A stretch of DNA of 64,000 nucleotides from Okapia johnstoni (GCA_024291935.2 CM044322.1:65711405-65775404); one strand, 5' to 3'. Counted from the stretch's first letter, positions 1 through 12,184 are shown. Notes: generated by a model from the sequence alone, not told the origin. A program made the numbers and translations.

Positions 1-258
1 GTGATACAGTGGGGGAAGAAGGGGGTTAGATGAATTGAGAGAGTAGCTTTGAAACATGTACATTACCATAGGTAAAAGAGATGGCCAGTGGGAATTTGAT
101 ACAAGAAGCTCAAATCTGATACTCTGTGACAACCTAGATGGGTGAGAGGTATGAGGCAGGTTCAAGAGGGTGAGGACATATGTATACCTATGGCTGATTC
201 ATGTTGATTGTATGGCAGAAACCAACAGAATATTATAAAGGCCTTATATTCCAATAAA
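1..258 (+). mobile_element. L1 3' end (ruminant type)
   Basis: This is a 5'-truncated L1 3' untranslated region on the plus strand. It contains the ruminant L1 tail phrase 'gctgattcatgttgat' followed by 'atggcagaaaccaacagaa' and an A-rich tail with 'aataaa' steps near 240-275. The left part is purine-rich, as expected for this 3' UTR. The element runs off the left edge, so its true 5' end is not visible. It is non-coding. The exact subfamily was not determined. Confidence 0.75.
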
Positions 259-1198
259 AATTAAATAAATAAAAATATTTTAAAGGAATATATAAAATTT
301 AAGCACATTAAAATTCATATAAGCAACATTAGTAATTGCATAATCTATTTCAGTGACATATAGTAAATAGTATAATGGCTAAGTAATAAACAGTTAGGTA
401 ATTAACATGTTTATTAACATAACTATTAATAATTTCGTTGAGAAGAAGGAAGTAAACAGAAACAGTTATGAAATCATTGTTACTTATGAAATAAGAATTC
501 CTGGAAAGAAAATTTCCCCTATTATGAGGCTCTGCATTTTACTATTATTTTTTATATAATACTTTTGATTTTCAAGGGAAGATTTTTTAAATTACTCTTT
601 TAAATTGCATAGTATTCAAATATATAATTTCACAACAGAATAAGGAACATTAGAAATGCCATTTTTTGTCAACAATAATTAGATAAAACATGACAAAAGT
701 ACGAGCTATGCATTTTTTGTATCATTGTTCAAACTGCAATCAACAACTGTAATATGCAGAATCAAAGCCACCACTCACCTCATTTGCCATATAAAATAGA
801 ACATTGAATTTTCTTTTTTATTTCCTCTTACTTTCTCTCCATTTTTCAAGAGTTGTTATTTTTAAGTGCAAGACATATACGATTTGCATTACTTTGGTCT
901 TCAGGAAATTTTTAAGAGCAAGGCCTTTGTGTTAAAACTTTAAATTACTTTCTTTGCTACTATGAATAATAAAATGATAAACTTGTTTTGATCAAGGGAA
1001 TAATGATGGTACAACTTACATTTTAAAACTCTTTTGATTTTATTATAAAACATTATGAGTTATTTAATTCTGGTCACATTGTAGAAAAAACCTGAAAAAA
1101 AGCACAGATAAAACTTAATAAACATAATAAAATCTACTCACACTCATAGAGCATTTTTACATATTGATAAAATTTATAGCTACACTCCACATATAATT
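259..1198. other. AT-rich sequence without recognised feature
   Basis: This stretch is very AT-rich with scattered stops in all frames and homopolymer runs. I recognise no repeat family, gene or RNA. Strongly decayed ancient repeats could be present but cannot be supported by eye. Confidence 0.5.
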
Positions 1199-1700
1199 TT
1201 TTAAGTCAGGTTTATTGAGTTAAACTTTACATGATGTAGATACATCATTTGAACCTAGTTCTCTGAATTTTAACCAAAGTGCTGTAATTGCTTTTGGTGA
1301 AGATGCATGCTGTCTTTAATATCACAAAAGTCTTCTTGCTCCATGAAGTTCCTCTCCTTCCTCCTTTACCTTATGTTCTGGCAACAACCGATATGTTTCT
1401 TATACCAATGATTTTGCCTATTCAAGTATGACTTAGGAATTAAATCTTATAATATGTAACCCTTTGAGTCTAGCACCTCTCACTTAATCTACTTGGTACT
1501 CATTTCTGTTGTTGAATGTGTCAGCAGTTCATTTATTTGTTGATCAGTACCTGTCCTTTACATGTCTGTATCATAGATTGTTCAAACATTAGAGTCATAT
1601 GCATTTGGGTAGTTTTCATGTTGTGTTTAAACTAACCAATTTTTATTTGGACATATATTCTTATATTGCTTGGGAAAATAGCTAATCAAAATGCAGGGCT
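1199..1700 (-). mobile_element. Ancient L1 fragment, antisense
   Basis: Read on the plus strand this resembles the antisense ORF2 end and 3' UTR of old mammalian L1. In order it shows a 'ttgagttaaactttacatg' step, a 'ggcaacaaccgatatg' segment, 'ctttgagtctagcacctctcact', and the 'gttgttgaatgtgtcagcagttcattt' block followed by an image of 'ggacatttgggttg'. Divergence is high, as expected for an insertion older than ruminants. The right edge is unclear. It is non-coding. Confidence 0.65.
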
Positions 1701-1789
1701 GTAGGAATAAGTTTTAGTATAGGAGGAACATTCCAATTAATGTAATTTTCTATATTCACATGTTATACCTCTGTCTTTTCTATCATTTA

Positions 1790-2060
1790 GGAGAAGGCAA
1801 TGGCAACCCCACTCCAGTACTCCCGCCTGGAAAATCCCATGGACGTAGGAGCCTGGTAGGCTGCAGTCCATGGGGTCGCGAAGAGTCGGACACGACTGAG
1901 CGACTTCACTTTCACTTTTCCTTTCATGCATTGGAGAAGGAAATGGCAACCCACTCCAGTGTTCTTGCCTGGAGAATCCCAGGGATGGGAGAGCCTGGTG
2001 GGCTGCCGTCTATTGGGTCGCACAGGGTCAGACACGACTGAAGCGACTTAGCAACAGCAG
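1790..2060 (+). mobile_element. BovA2-type SINE (dimeric)
   Basis: Two related monomers lie in tandem, each starting with a 'gagaaggaaatggcaacccac'-like block and each ending in 'cggacacgactgagcgact'-like sequence, the part shared with the BovB 3' end. A 'cactttcactttt' linker lies between them. Flanking bases 1777-1789 and 2061-2073 match at 11 of 13 positions and are a plausible target-site duplication. The low divergence suggests a fairly young insertion. Open frames on both strands here are SINE translations, not genes. Confidence 0.92.
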
Positions 2061-2234
2061 TTTCTAACCTTTAACACTCCCGATTAAAATTGGGTCAATT
2101 ATATTTTAAAACTGATTTATAGTTCTTTAAGTATCTATATATAAGCCCTTTGTTGTAAATATTTTATTTTTTCATGTTTTTGAATGATGTTTTGATAAAC
2201 ATTTTTTTAATTTAATGAAATCCATTATATCAAT

Positions 2235-2456
2235 GGAGCCCAAGTGGCGACTGTGGTAAAGAACCTGCCTGGCAATGCAGGAGACTTAAGAGACACCATT
2301 TCAATCCTTACATGGGGAAGATTCCCTGAAGAAGGAAATGGAAACCCACTCCAGTATTCTTGCCTGGAGAATCCCATGGACAGAGGAGCCTGGCAGGCTA
2401 CAGTCCATTGGGTCACAAAGAGTCAGACACAACTGAAGTGACTTAGCACACAGCAC
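2235..2456 (+). mobile_element. Bov-tA SINE
   Basis: Full-length tRNA-derived ruminant SINE. It has a 'gcgactgtggtaaagaacc' head (decayed tRNA-like promoter region), the 'gcctggagaatcccatggac' core and the 'agacacaactgaagtgactt' BovB-like tail. It is preceded by 'atatcaat' and followed at 2459-2467 by 'tgtatcaac', which looks like its TSD. The next SINE starts directly after that duplicate. Confidence 0.9.
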
Positions 2457-2467
2457 AATGTATCAAC

Positions 2468-2660
2468 GGGTTTCTCTGGTAGCTTAGATGATAGAGAATC
2501 TGCCTGGATTGTGGGAGACCTGGGTTCAATCTCTGGGTCAGGAAGATCCTGTGAAGAAGGGAATGGCAACCCACTCGTTTTCTTGCTTGGGGAATTCCAT
2601 GAGCAGATGAGCCTGGCAGTCTATAGCCCAAAGAGTTGGACACGACTGAACAACTAACAC
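2468..2660 (+). mobile_element. Bov-tA SINE
   Basis: A second plus-strand SINE starting 'gggtttctctggtagctta' and ending 'ggacacgactgaacaactaac'. It is more diverged in the middle than its left neighbour. 'atatcaat' reappears immediately after it (2664-2672), so the pair shares one target sequence in three copies. Confidence 0.9.
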
Positions 2661-2706
2661 TAATATATCAATAATTTTTAATCCTAGACACTGTATATTG
2701 CTAATT

Positions 2707-2909
2707 TTTGTGCTTAGTTACTCAGTCATGTCTGAATCTTGTGACCCTAACTGGAGACTGCCAGGCTACTCTGTCCATGGGATTCTCCAGGCAAGAATGA
2801 TGGAGTGGGTTGCCATGCCCTCCTCCAGATCTTCTCAACCTAGGGATCAAACCCAGGTCTCCTGCATTACAGGTGGATTCTTTATTATCTGAGCCATCAG
2901 GAAAGCCTA
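2707..2909 (-). mobile_element. Bov-tA SINE
   Basis: Minus-strand copy. The plus strand shows the complement of the tail ('gttactcagtcatgtctg'), then the core, then the complement of the tRNA-like head ('tctgagccatcaggaaagcc'). I could not identify a clear TSD. It is the fourth SINE within 1.1 kb. Confidence 0.88.
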
Positions 2910-5134
2910 ACATATATTTTATCTAATTGTACTGTATATCTATGTCTGTATCTGTATTTATCTACATTTATTTATCCACATGTCTAATTAATATCTTTAG
3001 TGGTTGTCTCACAGACATTACAGAGTATTTTACAATGCTTGAGCTCATTAATCAACCTCTTAATTTTTATCCTTTCAGGCTCAGTAAATTACATCTTAAT
3101 CCATGCATTGGATCAATCTAGACTACCTTGGTTTCATGCTTTATGCATTTTTTTCCTCACATGGCACATGCCATTCATCATCAACACTGTGAATTAGGAC
3201 CACAAAGTCTTGACTCCTTGCATTTCCTTCAGCATCAGACCTGACCTCCATCATCCAACTTCCACCACCTCTCCTCCATGATGGTTGGTAGATTTCCTGT
3301 TGAGTATTACAGTGTGTTTTTTTGTTGTTGTTGTTTTTATTCCTCATCAGCTTTCTATACAGAACCTAGAGAGATATTTACGTGTTAGTTGGGTGTCCAT
3401 TTCACTTGGAGTCAACCAAATTCCATAACTCCATCAAGTAGTCCAACCTCAAGTTTTGTACAATCTTTTTCATTTTTTTCAACTAGAGTGTTGATGGATT
3501 GTTAGCTCCTGAAAAATCTCAGGTTTGTTTCCATCTGTGGTCTTAACATGTTATGTCTCATTAGACATTCTGTTTTGATCTTGCAGACTCTTTCCTCAAG
3601 TAACAGGTCACTTATCTTGTTCTCACCAGAAACTTGGCAGCCTCCATTGTTAAAATTTTGATGACAGTTTGTATCCTAATATTCCCTTGTATAGCTTGCT
3701 CACAGCAGCTTTACCTAACATTGTTTATCCCTAATATACCTTCAGAGTAACTTAAAAGTTGCCTTATCAGAGATGTTCTTAAAAAACAAGATGCATTAAC
3801 CATAAAAAATATTCTGAATGAAAAAGTTTGAACTCATTCATTCTTTTCATTCCTTGGAAAGCAAGCTGAATCTCCCATTAATAAAATTGCCAAAGATCAT
3901 AATGCCAAAAGATAAAATAATGGAATGTGGAAAATATAGGAACCTGTAAAATATTGAAGCCAATAAAAATAATGAAAATGAAATATGTATATTCTTTTGT
4001 TTATTCTTTCATTGGTTGTTTTCCTCATTGGTTCATCAATTTTTATCAGTCACACAAATCAGAAAAGTGTTGTATCAATCACACAAATAAAGTAAGACTA
4101 CTTTATACCCATATTGTGATTTCCTAACAGCCAAGGGGATAAACATTTTAATTAACTTGTGAGAAGTCTATTGGATTTATTACAGCATAGTATTAAAATT
4201 TTATGTTTTCACCACAAACAGCAATGACCTTCATATAATTTCATTTTGGAAGAAAATTTTGAACAGATAAAAGAAATAAAAAATCATTACCACATATTAA
4301 TAATTTTAGGGCAGATAACTATTCTCAATGTAACTTGCTTTATCCATCTATTGATTATAACTCTTCATTCACAAATAAAAAAATAATAAATTTCATTTAT
4401 AAAATCTATTTGGAAATTTTGGCAATAGTGATAGATTTTTAATAAAAATTCATCATATAGAAATTCAAAACCTATGATTCTTCATAAGATAGTTTCAAAA
4501 AAACCTTAAGATGAGAATTAATAGACGATTAATCTATTAATCAGCTCTGCATATATGTAAATATAAAATGTTCAAGTAAGAGGCACTTGTTTAACAACCT
4601 GTAGCAATTGTTCATAGAAATATTTTAATGGACTTGTATTTGAATTTACTAAAGAACACACACATTTATGTTTAATATTTCTAATTTCTCTATACTGGTC
4701 TGTTTTGCATGAAGTCTTTAAAGGAGATATGAATCATCACAAAAGGACAAAAGTATTTTCAATGAATTGTTTCGGCTTTCTCTTCTTGATTTCATCTTTC
4801 CTACCTCCTTCTTCCTTTGGTTCTGAGGCTGTGACCATCTGCTCCTAGAACTTTACAATATATATTTTTTTATCCTGATGTTACTTATTCTCATTTTACC
4901 CTACTTTTGACCCATACTTTTTCTTGAACATCATTTGGTAAATGGCTTACCCTCTATTTAGGCTGTCTGGGATAAAGAGCAGGTAACCCAATTTTCTGAA
5001 AGGGACTAGATAATATTCTAAACATCTCAACACAGAAGAGATTGAATGAACGCATAGTGTGCCATCATCATGCCTCTTACTGATGCCAAGAAAGCATATA
5101 TGAAGCATTTGTGACCGGTCTTTTATTTAACCTG
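2910..5134. other. Intergenic sequence without recognised element
   Basis: About 2.2 kb of AT-rich DNA. Part of 3190-3290 is more mixed in composition but shows no convincing coding frame. A short stretch near 4980-5030 ('aaagggactagataatattct') faintly recalls hAT-type mammalian repeats but is too short to call. No gene, RNA or ruminant repeat is supported. Confidence 0.45.
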
Positions 5135-5835
5135 GGATTTTAAAAATAATTTTAGAGTATAGATGATTTACAATGTTATGTTAATTTATGCCATACAACA
5201 AAGTGAATCAGTTATACATATACATATATCTACATTTTTAAATTTTTTTTCCACATATAGATCATTACAGAGTATTGAGTAGAGTTTCTTATGCTATACA
5301 GTAGGCCTTTACTAGTTATCTATTTTACATATGAAGTGAAAGTGAAAGTTGCTCAGTCTTGTCTGACTCTTTGCGACCCCATGGACTATAGAGTTCATGG
5401 AATTCTCCAGGCCAGAATACTGGAGTAGGTAGCCTTTCCCTTCTCCAGGGGATCTTCCCAACCCAGGGATTGAACCCATGTCTCCTGCATTGCAGGCAGA
5501 TTCTTTACCAGTTGAGCCACAAGGAAAGCCCATTTTACATATAGCAGTGTGTATATGTCAATCCCAGTCTCTCAATTTATCCTCCCCCTGACCCTTTTCC
5601 TGGTAACTGTAAGCTGGCTTTCTACATCTGTGACTATTTTGGTTTTGTAAATAAGTTCATTTGTACCATTATTTTTTTTTAATAGATTGCACATGTAAGT
5701 GACATCATATTTGTCTTTCTCTGTCTGAGTTACTTCACTCAGTAGGATAATCTCTGAGTCCATCCATGTTGCTGAAGTTGATATTGTGTTCAGTCTTGGA
5801 GAACAGTGATATGTTTTACTCAGGGTGAGCATGAG
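5135..5835 (-). mobile_element. L1 3' portion, antisense, split by a SINE
   Basis: Antisense 3' end of an artiodactyl L1. The plus strand carries the 'gccatacaacaaagtgaatcag' block, 'ttacagagtattgagtagag', 'gctatacagtagg', and after the SINE 'atatgtcaatcccagtctc' and 'gagttacttcactcagta'. The same order occurs at 48640-49330 and 52355-53000. It is 5'-truncated and interrupted at 5333-5531 by a SINE. Confidence 0.8.
5333..5531 (-). mobile_element. Bov-tA SINE inside L1
   Basis: Minus-strand SINE with a perfect 11-base TSD, 'attttacatat', at 5322-5332 and 5532-5542. It sits within the L1 3' portion at 5135-5835 and is therefore younger than that L1. The target carries the TTTT/A step typical of L1-endonuclease-style nicking. 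SINE-derived sequence lies close to the corresponding position in two other L1 copies of this window. Confidence 0.93.
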
Positions 5836-5839
5836 AACA

Positions 5840-7027
5840 ATGAGATAGAGCTAGAGAGATAGAGCCAATGAGATAGAGCTGATGTCATATTTACAACAGG
5901 AAGAAAGGAAAACTGGAATTCTTCTTCAGGCATATTTTTATCCACATTAACTTTTACACAAAAGCAATTTGAAGCCCAAGGTATCTTTTCTTCCCAAGCA
6001 ACTCAGTGTTTCACAATATACTGAAAATTTAGGCTATAGATCAACTCCTCCACACCTGAGGGTATTGAGATTTGAATGGCTTAAATTATTTTCATATAGT
6101 ACAAAAGAATATACATCATCAAAAAAATAATCTGCTTCTATATATTTAATAATATTCTCTATAAAAGAACAAAACTAGCCAATTGTGAACAGTTTAAAAC
6201 GAAAACTAAAACCTGGCCATTCGATTCATGGTAAAGGAAGTCAGAGTGAGCCAGAGGAGAGCAACATTGAAAAAAAACATGGCAGAGAAAATCAGACACA
6301 CAGAATTTTAGTGCCAAAAGCAAACTACATTCTTATCTATTTTAAACTCCTTTTAGCGATGAGGGTACTAACACGTAGGCCATTACACAATTTGCCATAA
6401 TAGAAAATGTAATTACGGAGTCAAGATACTCCTGATAAGACAAGAGCAATCAAAAAGAACAACGTAAAAGCGATGAACAGTATTCTGTTTTTTGGCATTA
6501 AGAGACGTCTGCATTATGAGATTTCTGTTTTACAATGAAGGAAAAGAATTGTCCATTGGGTCCTACTAAAAAGAAAACATTCACTTTTTTCTCTGAAAGG
6601 GTATTAAATGATATCATGGTAGCTTGATAAATACTAAATTCACATATGTGAAAAATAACTTCATACTTATGAAAGCTGTCACTGGAAAATATATGGAGAG
6701 AAAATAAAAACTGCAGCCCTAAAGAACAGCAAGCCTAATAGAAGCTTTCAGTAAAAGATGTGAATCTGGTGCCCCATACTGTTTGGCTGATTCCAAACTC
6801 ACCACCACATAAGGAAACTCTCAAAAGCAAGTCTCTATCATTTCAACCTTTAGCATATTCCTCAAAGTTGTTGGCAATGCATGTGTTTACTAGAATAGTT
6901 GTAGAATTATGGGGGCTTTTTCTGTATGCTTTCTCCATTAATGATTACCATGCAGCTCTTGGACTCCATAATTAATTTGAGTTCTTAGCTTTTTTTGTCA
7001 ATGTTGATTAATCTTCATTGTTCTTCA
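5840..7027. other. Intergenic sequence without recognised element
   Basis: 1.2 kb with no element I can name. A short 'gagatagagc' repeat lies at 5843-5880. The only open frames are 60-71 codons long, with no recognisable motif and no supporting context. Confidence 0.45.
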
Positions 7028-8388
7028 GTGTGCCTAAAGAGCTATGGACAATGGTCCATAATATTGTACAGGAGGCAGCAAACAAAATCATTCCAAAGAA
7101 AAAGAAAAACAAGAAGGAGGCTTTACAAATAGCAGAAGAATGAAGAGAACTGAAAAGCAAGGGAGAGAGGGAAAGGTACATCCAATTAAGTGCAGAGTTC
7201 CAAGAAAACAGCTAGAAAATACAAGAAAGACTTCTTCAAAGAATAATGCTTAATAATAGAAGAAAACAACAAAAGGGGAAAGACTAGAGATCTCTTCAGG
7301 AAAACTGAAAACATCAAGGGAGGATTCCACCCAAAGATGGGCACAATAAAGGATAAAAATGGTACAGTCCTAGTATATGCTGAAGAGATCAAGAAATGAT
7401 GGAAAGAATACACAGAAGAACTGTATAAAAAAGATCTTAATGAACCAGATTACTACAATGGTGTGGTTAGTCACCCAGAGCCAGACATTCTGGAGTGCGA
7501 AGTCAAGTGGGCCTTAAGAAGCATTGCTGTTAATAAAGCTAGTGGATGTGATGAAATTACAGTAAAACTATTCAAATCCCTAAAGGATGAGGCCATCAAG
7601 GTTTTGCATTCATTATGTCAGCAAATCTGAAAGACCCAGCAGTGGTCACATGACTAGAAAAAGTCAATCCTCATCCCAATATCCAAGAAGGGTAGTACCA
7701 AAAATGTGCTAACCATCAGAGAGTTGCATTCATCTCCCATGCTAGTAGGGTCATGCTTAAAATCTTGCATGCTAGGTTTCAGCATTATGTAGACCAAGAA
7801 CTTTCAGACGTCCATGCTTGGGTTTAGAAAAGGAAGAGGAACTAGAGATCAAATTGCCAACATTCACTGGATTATACAGAAAGCAAGGGAATTTCAGAAA
7901 ATCATCTATATTTATTTCCTCAATGACGTTAAAGCCTTTGACTGTGTGGATCATGACAAACTGTGGAAAGCTCTTAGAGAGGTGGGACTACCAGACCATC
8001 TTACCTGTCTGCTGAGAAACTTGTGTGCAGGTCAAAAGCAGCAGTTAGAACCTTGTATGGAACAACTGATTGGTTCAAGATTGAGAAAGGATTACAGCAG
8101 GGCTGTCTGCTGTCACCCTGTTTGTTTAACCTATACACTGAGTGCATCATGAGAAATGCTGGGCTGGGTGAGTTCAAGCTGGAATCAAGATAGGAAAGAG
8201 AAACATGGTGACTTCAGATATGTAGATGATACCACTCTAGTGGCAGAAAGTGATGCATCACAGATGCAATGAACATGAACTTGGGCAAACTCCAGGAGAT
8301 GGTGAGGGACAGGGAGGGCTGGCATGTTGCAGTCCATGGAGTCACAAAGAGCTGGACATGACAGGAGGACTGAACAACAACAACACAT
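7028..8388 (+). mobile_element. BovB LINE copy A (5'-truncated, internal deletion)
   Basis: BovB (RTE clade) lacking the 5' UTR and endonuclease. It starts in the linker before the reverse transcriptase (RT), where 'gtacaggaggcagcaa' matches the same region in copies E and J. An open piece at 7814-8152 covers the RT motif FDCVDHDKLW and the following LLRN block. The catalytic box reads YVDD at 8219-8230. Shortly after it an internal deletion (near 8254) jumps to the 3' end, which closes in 'ggactgaacaacaacaac'. Stops and frameshifts make it non-functional. Confidence 0.92.
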
Positions 8389-9730
8389 TAAAGTATTTTT
8401 GTCAAGATTGCTTAATGTTTTTGCAGATATAGTGAAACATGAACTTTACTTTTCTCTTCAGCTTCCTTTCATGTACTTAGGTTCAGACACACCCTTCATT
8501 ATTTGGGGAGTCAGCTAACTGGGGTCAGGATCTTACTTCCAGTCTCTGGACTGTGTCTTTACTGGAGTCACCTCTAACCCATCCCATCCCACAGTCTGGG
8601 TGGAATCTAGAACGAGGAATCTTGAGATCATGAGATTCTGAGGAGGCCACAATTGAGTGTTTAGTATTGATTATTTCAAGTTATCTTCTGGTTTAAAATT
8701 TTATGATTCATATTAAAATGTAACAGTAATAATAAAGTAACTCACATATAAACTTATTAAATGATAATGAGTATCTAGTATTAAATTATTTGAGTTTTCC
8801 TAGTATGCTTTAACCTTTTACACAGGAGAAAGTAATGCACTAAGTGAAATTAAGGTTAATTTTTGCAATTATTTTAATGTTAATTTGTATCATTGATTTC
8901 CAAAATACCCATGTAAAACAAGCCACACAATCCTGAGCATAGATTTAAATTACAAAATGGACATATTTACATAAACCTTTTCTTTCTTATGTCTATGTGC
9001 ATGTATGTAAGTTTGTATATATACATAACTTCATTATTATTATTTTTGCAATAAAAGAAATATGGCAAAATTATAAATTTTTGAATAGTAGAATAATGGG
9101 CCAGGATATAATAATTTTACTTTAAAAATTTACAAAGTTATAACACACAGAAAAATTATTTTTCTATCAGACAACTTGGTATGCATATGATGTCTTCCTT
9201 CATACAATAGTTCAAAATGATACTTTCTTAAATAATCGATTTTCTCATTTCAAATATTATTTTGGATGAAGACATTAGCCATAACCTGCCTGATTCTGAA
9301 TTTCAATATTTAATTCTGGCAACTTTTTTTTTCTTTGTCCCCTGCTGAACTTTTATCCTAAACAGTCTGAATGTAAACTTGCCAGCTACAAGAAAATATT
9401 TGTGCTTTATTTCATTGGGAGATTTAAGAAATATTTGTGTAAGCACATTAAAGTTATTCAGCAGTGAAATTAATGCTCTTTACACAGTATCAACATTTTC
9501 CAGACTGCCTTTCTGATTGGCATGACTCAGATTTGGCTTAAGCTGAAAGTTTCAACTCTGGCAAGATCTTGATTCATTCTTAAGAAAATAATTCAAACTA
9601 AAGAGCAATGCATGTGTAAGCATCTTACATCAGATACAATTATCTTAAACATACACATTTTGCATATTGAGAAAGAAATAATCTAGACAACCAGTAGAAT
9701 TAATTATCTTTAACTACATTTATGTATAAC
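8389..9730. other. AT-rich intergenic sequence
   Basis: 1.3 kb, AT-rich, with short T and A runs. I see no recognisable transposon, RNA gene or coding frame. Confidence 0.45.
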
Positions 9731-9942
9731 GAGTGTTTAGTTGCTAAGTTATGGCCAACTCTTTGCAACCCTTTGGACTGTAACCCACCAGGCTCCTCTG
9801 TCCATTTGATTTCCCAAGCAAAAAGACTGGAGTGCATTGCTACTTCTTTCTCAGGGGATCTTTCTGACCCAGGGTTCAAATTCTCATCTCCTGTGTCTCT
9901 TGCATTGCATGCAAGTTCTTTACCCACTGAACCATCAGTGAC
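9731..9942 (-). mobile_element. Bov-tA SINE, older copy
   Basis: Minus-strand SINE. 'gtttagttgctaagtta' is the complemented tail and 'ttacccactgaaccatcag' the complemented tRNA-like head. It is more diverged than most copies here, including an internal repeat near the head ('ctgtgtctcttgcattgcatgc'). No clear TSD was found. Confidence 0.85.
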
Positions 9943-10108
9943 TCAACTGAAATAATAAATTCACAGATACATATTTATATATATGTGAATAGTTGAAAAT
10001 ATACATAAAGCGTATAAATGAAGATAGACACCTATCTATTTCTGCAGTTATGTTTCTCTTCAAAATTTCAGTTTTAGCATTTACTATAAGTTATAAATAA
10101 AATGCATT

Positions 10109-11313
10109 CAGTTCAGTTCACTACAGTTGTTCAGTCGTGCCTGACTCATTCTGACCCCATGAGCTGCAGCATGCCAGGCTTCCCTGCCCATCACCAACTC
10201 CCAGAGCTGCTCAAAACTCATGTCCATTGAGATGGTGATGCCATTCAATCATCTCATCATCTGTCATCCCTTTTTCCTCCTGCCTTCAACCTTTCCCAGC
10301 ACCAGGGTCTTTTCCAATGAGTCAGTTCTTCGCATCAGGTAGCCAAAGTATTGGAGTTTCAGCTTCAGCATCAGTCCTTCCAATGAATATTCAGGACTGA
10401 TCTCCTTTAGGATGGACTGGTTGGATCTTCTTGAAGTCCAAGGGGCTCTCAAGAGTCTTCTCCAACACCACAGTTCAAAAGCATTAATTCTTCAGCACTC
10501 AGGCTTATTTATGGTCCAACTCTCACATTCATACTTGACTAATGGAAAAACTATAGCCTTGACTAGACACTTCTTTGTTGGCAAAGCAATGTCTCTGCTT
10601 TTTAATATGCTGTCTAGGCTAGTCATAGCTTTTCTTCTAAGGAGCAAGCGTCTTTTAATTTCATGCCTGCACTCAACATCTGCAGTGATTTTGGGGCCCA
10701 AGAAAATAAAGTCTCTCACTGTTTCCATTGCTTCCCCATCTCTTTGCCATATAGTGATTGGGACTAGATGCCATGATCTTCATTTTATGAATATTGAGTT
10801 TTAAGCCAGCTTTTACACTCTCCTCTTTCACCTTCATCAAGAGACTCTTTAGTTCTTCTCCACTTTCTACCATAAGGTTGGTGTCATCTGCATATCTGAG
10901 GTTATTGATACTTCTCCCAGCAATCTTTTTAAATTTATTTATTTTTTAATTGAAGGAAAATTGCTTTACAGAATTTGTCCCAGCAATCTTTATTCCAGTG
11001 TGTGCTTCATCCAGCCCAGTCTTTCACTTGATATACTCTGCATAGAAGTTAAATAAGCTGGGTGACAATATACAGTCTTCACATATTCCTTTCCCCATTT
11101 TAGACCAGTCCATTGTTCCATGTCCGGTTCTAACTGTTGTTTCTTGACCTGCATACAGATTTCTCAGGAGTCAGGTCAGGTGGTCTGGTATTCCCATCTC
11201 TTGGAGAATTTTCCACAGTTTTTTGATCCACATAGTCAAAGGCTTATTGCATTTTATGAAGCAGAAGTAGATGTTTTTTTTGGAGTTCTCTTGTTCAATG
11301 TACTCAGTGAGAT
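10109..11313 (-). mobile_element. BovB LINE copy B (5'-truncated)
   Basis: Minus-strand BovB from the RT domain to the 3' tail. It is bounded by a perfect 13-base TSD, 'aataaaatgcatt', at 10096-10108 and 11314-11326, so both ends are defined. The minus strand shows YADD at 10883-10894 and a 78-codon open piece at 10492-10728 with the downstream RT-thumb sequence (ITADVECRHEIKRRLLL). The 5' truncation lies just upstream of the FDCVD motif. A 50-base L1 fragment is inserted at 10928-10977. Confidence 0.94.
10928..10977 (-). mobile_element. 50-base L1 3' end inserted in BovB B
   Basis: An extremely 5'-truncated L1. The plus strand reads T-rich tail, then 'aattgaaggaaaattgcttt', the complement of the last bases of a ruminant L1. 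A perfect 13-base TSD, 'tcccagcaatctt', lies at 10915-10927 and 10978-10990. It is later than BovB B. Confidence 0.85.
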
Positions 11314-11329
11314 AATAAAATGCATTAAT

Positions 11330-11525
11330 CCTTCTTTAATTGTTTTCACTTAGCTTCTACCCCATTTATTTATTCTTTCACATGTATACCTATAGTTAAA
11401 TATCCTCCTTTCTCTCTCTCTGTCTCTCTCTCTTTCTATCTCTCTGTTTCTATGTATAATATATATATATATTGTATTATATATATAAATATACAAATGA
11501 TGTTTGTTTACCATGTTAGGAAATA
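11330..11525. repeat. Partner of the 12.6-kb segment, with CT and TA tracts
   Basis: 'cttctaccccatttattt' here and 'gttctatcccatttactt' near 12662 start two similar segments, and both end in 'ccatgttaggaaat' (11510-11523 and 12795-12808). Between these anchors lie simple repeats: here a CT-rich tract (11409-11450) and a short TA tract. The two are either copies of one ancient repeat or a local duplication. Confidence 0.5.
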
Positions 11526-11571
11526 TGTCATATATGTTTTTACAGAATTATAGAATTTTTTTCATTTAAAG

Positions 11572-11771
11572 AAGTAAAAGTCACTCAATTATGTCTGATT
11601 CTTTACAACCTCATGGACTGTAACCCACCAGGCTTCTCTGTCCATGGAATTCTCCAGGCAAGAATACTAGAGTGGGCTGCCATTCCCTTATCCAGGGGAT
11701 CTTCTTGACCCAGGGATCAAACCCAGGTCTCCAACATTGCAGGCAGATTTTTTACCATCTGAACCATCAGA
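11572..11771 (-). mobile_element. Bov-tA SINE
   Basis: Minus-strand copy from the complemented tail ('gtcactcaattatgtctg') to the complemented head ('accatctgaaccatcag'). Moderately diverged, with no certain TSD. Confidence 0.88.
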
Positions 11772-11806
11772 TGTCATATAATTCGTTGCTATCACTTACA
11801 ACACGT

Positions 11807-12082
11807 GCTGCTGCTGCTGCTAAGTCACTTCAGTCGTGTCCGAATCTGTGTGACCCCATAGATGGCAGCTCACCAGGCTCCCCTGTCCCTGGGATTCTCC
11901 AGGCGAGAATACTGGAGTGGGTTGCCATTTCCTTTTCCAATGCATGAAAGTGAAAAGCGAAAGTGAAAACGCTCAGTCGTGTCCGATTATTAGCGATCCC
12001 ATGGACCACAGCCTACCAGGCTCCTCCGTCCATGGGATTTTCCAGGCAAGAGTACTGGAGTGGGTTGCCATTGCCTTCTTCA
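11807..12082 (-). mobile_element. BovA2-type SINE (dimeric)
   Basis: Minus-strand dimer with the complemented (CAG)n tail 'gctgctgctgctgc' at its left, two cores, and the 'gaaagtgaaaagcgaaagtg' linker between them. The flanks 'tacaacacgt' (11797-11806) and 'tacaacatgt' (12083-12092) form a 9/10 TSD. Low divergence suggests a recent insertion. Confidence 0.92.
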
Positions 12083-12184
12083 TACAACATGTACACAGAG
12101 CCAATTCTACCACTAATGTCCACTGGAGCTGTTGGTTTTCTCAGTTTTATTTCCAATCCAGCATCATGCTTTTCTTTCAGTTGT

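Noticed and set aside
2235..2330. tRNA-like sequence at SINE heads
   Set aside because: The promoter-like head is part of a retroposed SINE, is diverged and lacks a usable cloverleaf; not a tRNA gene.
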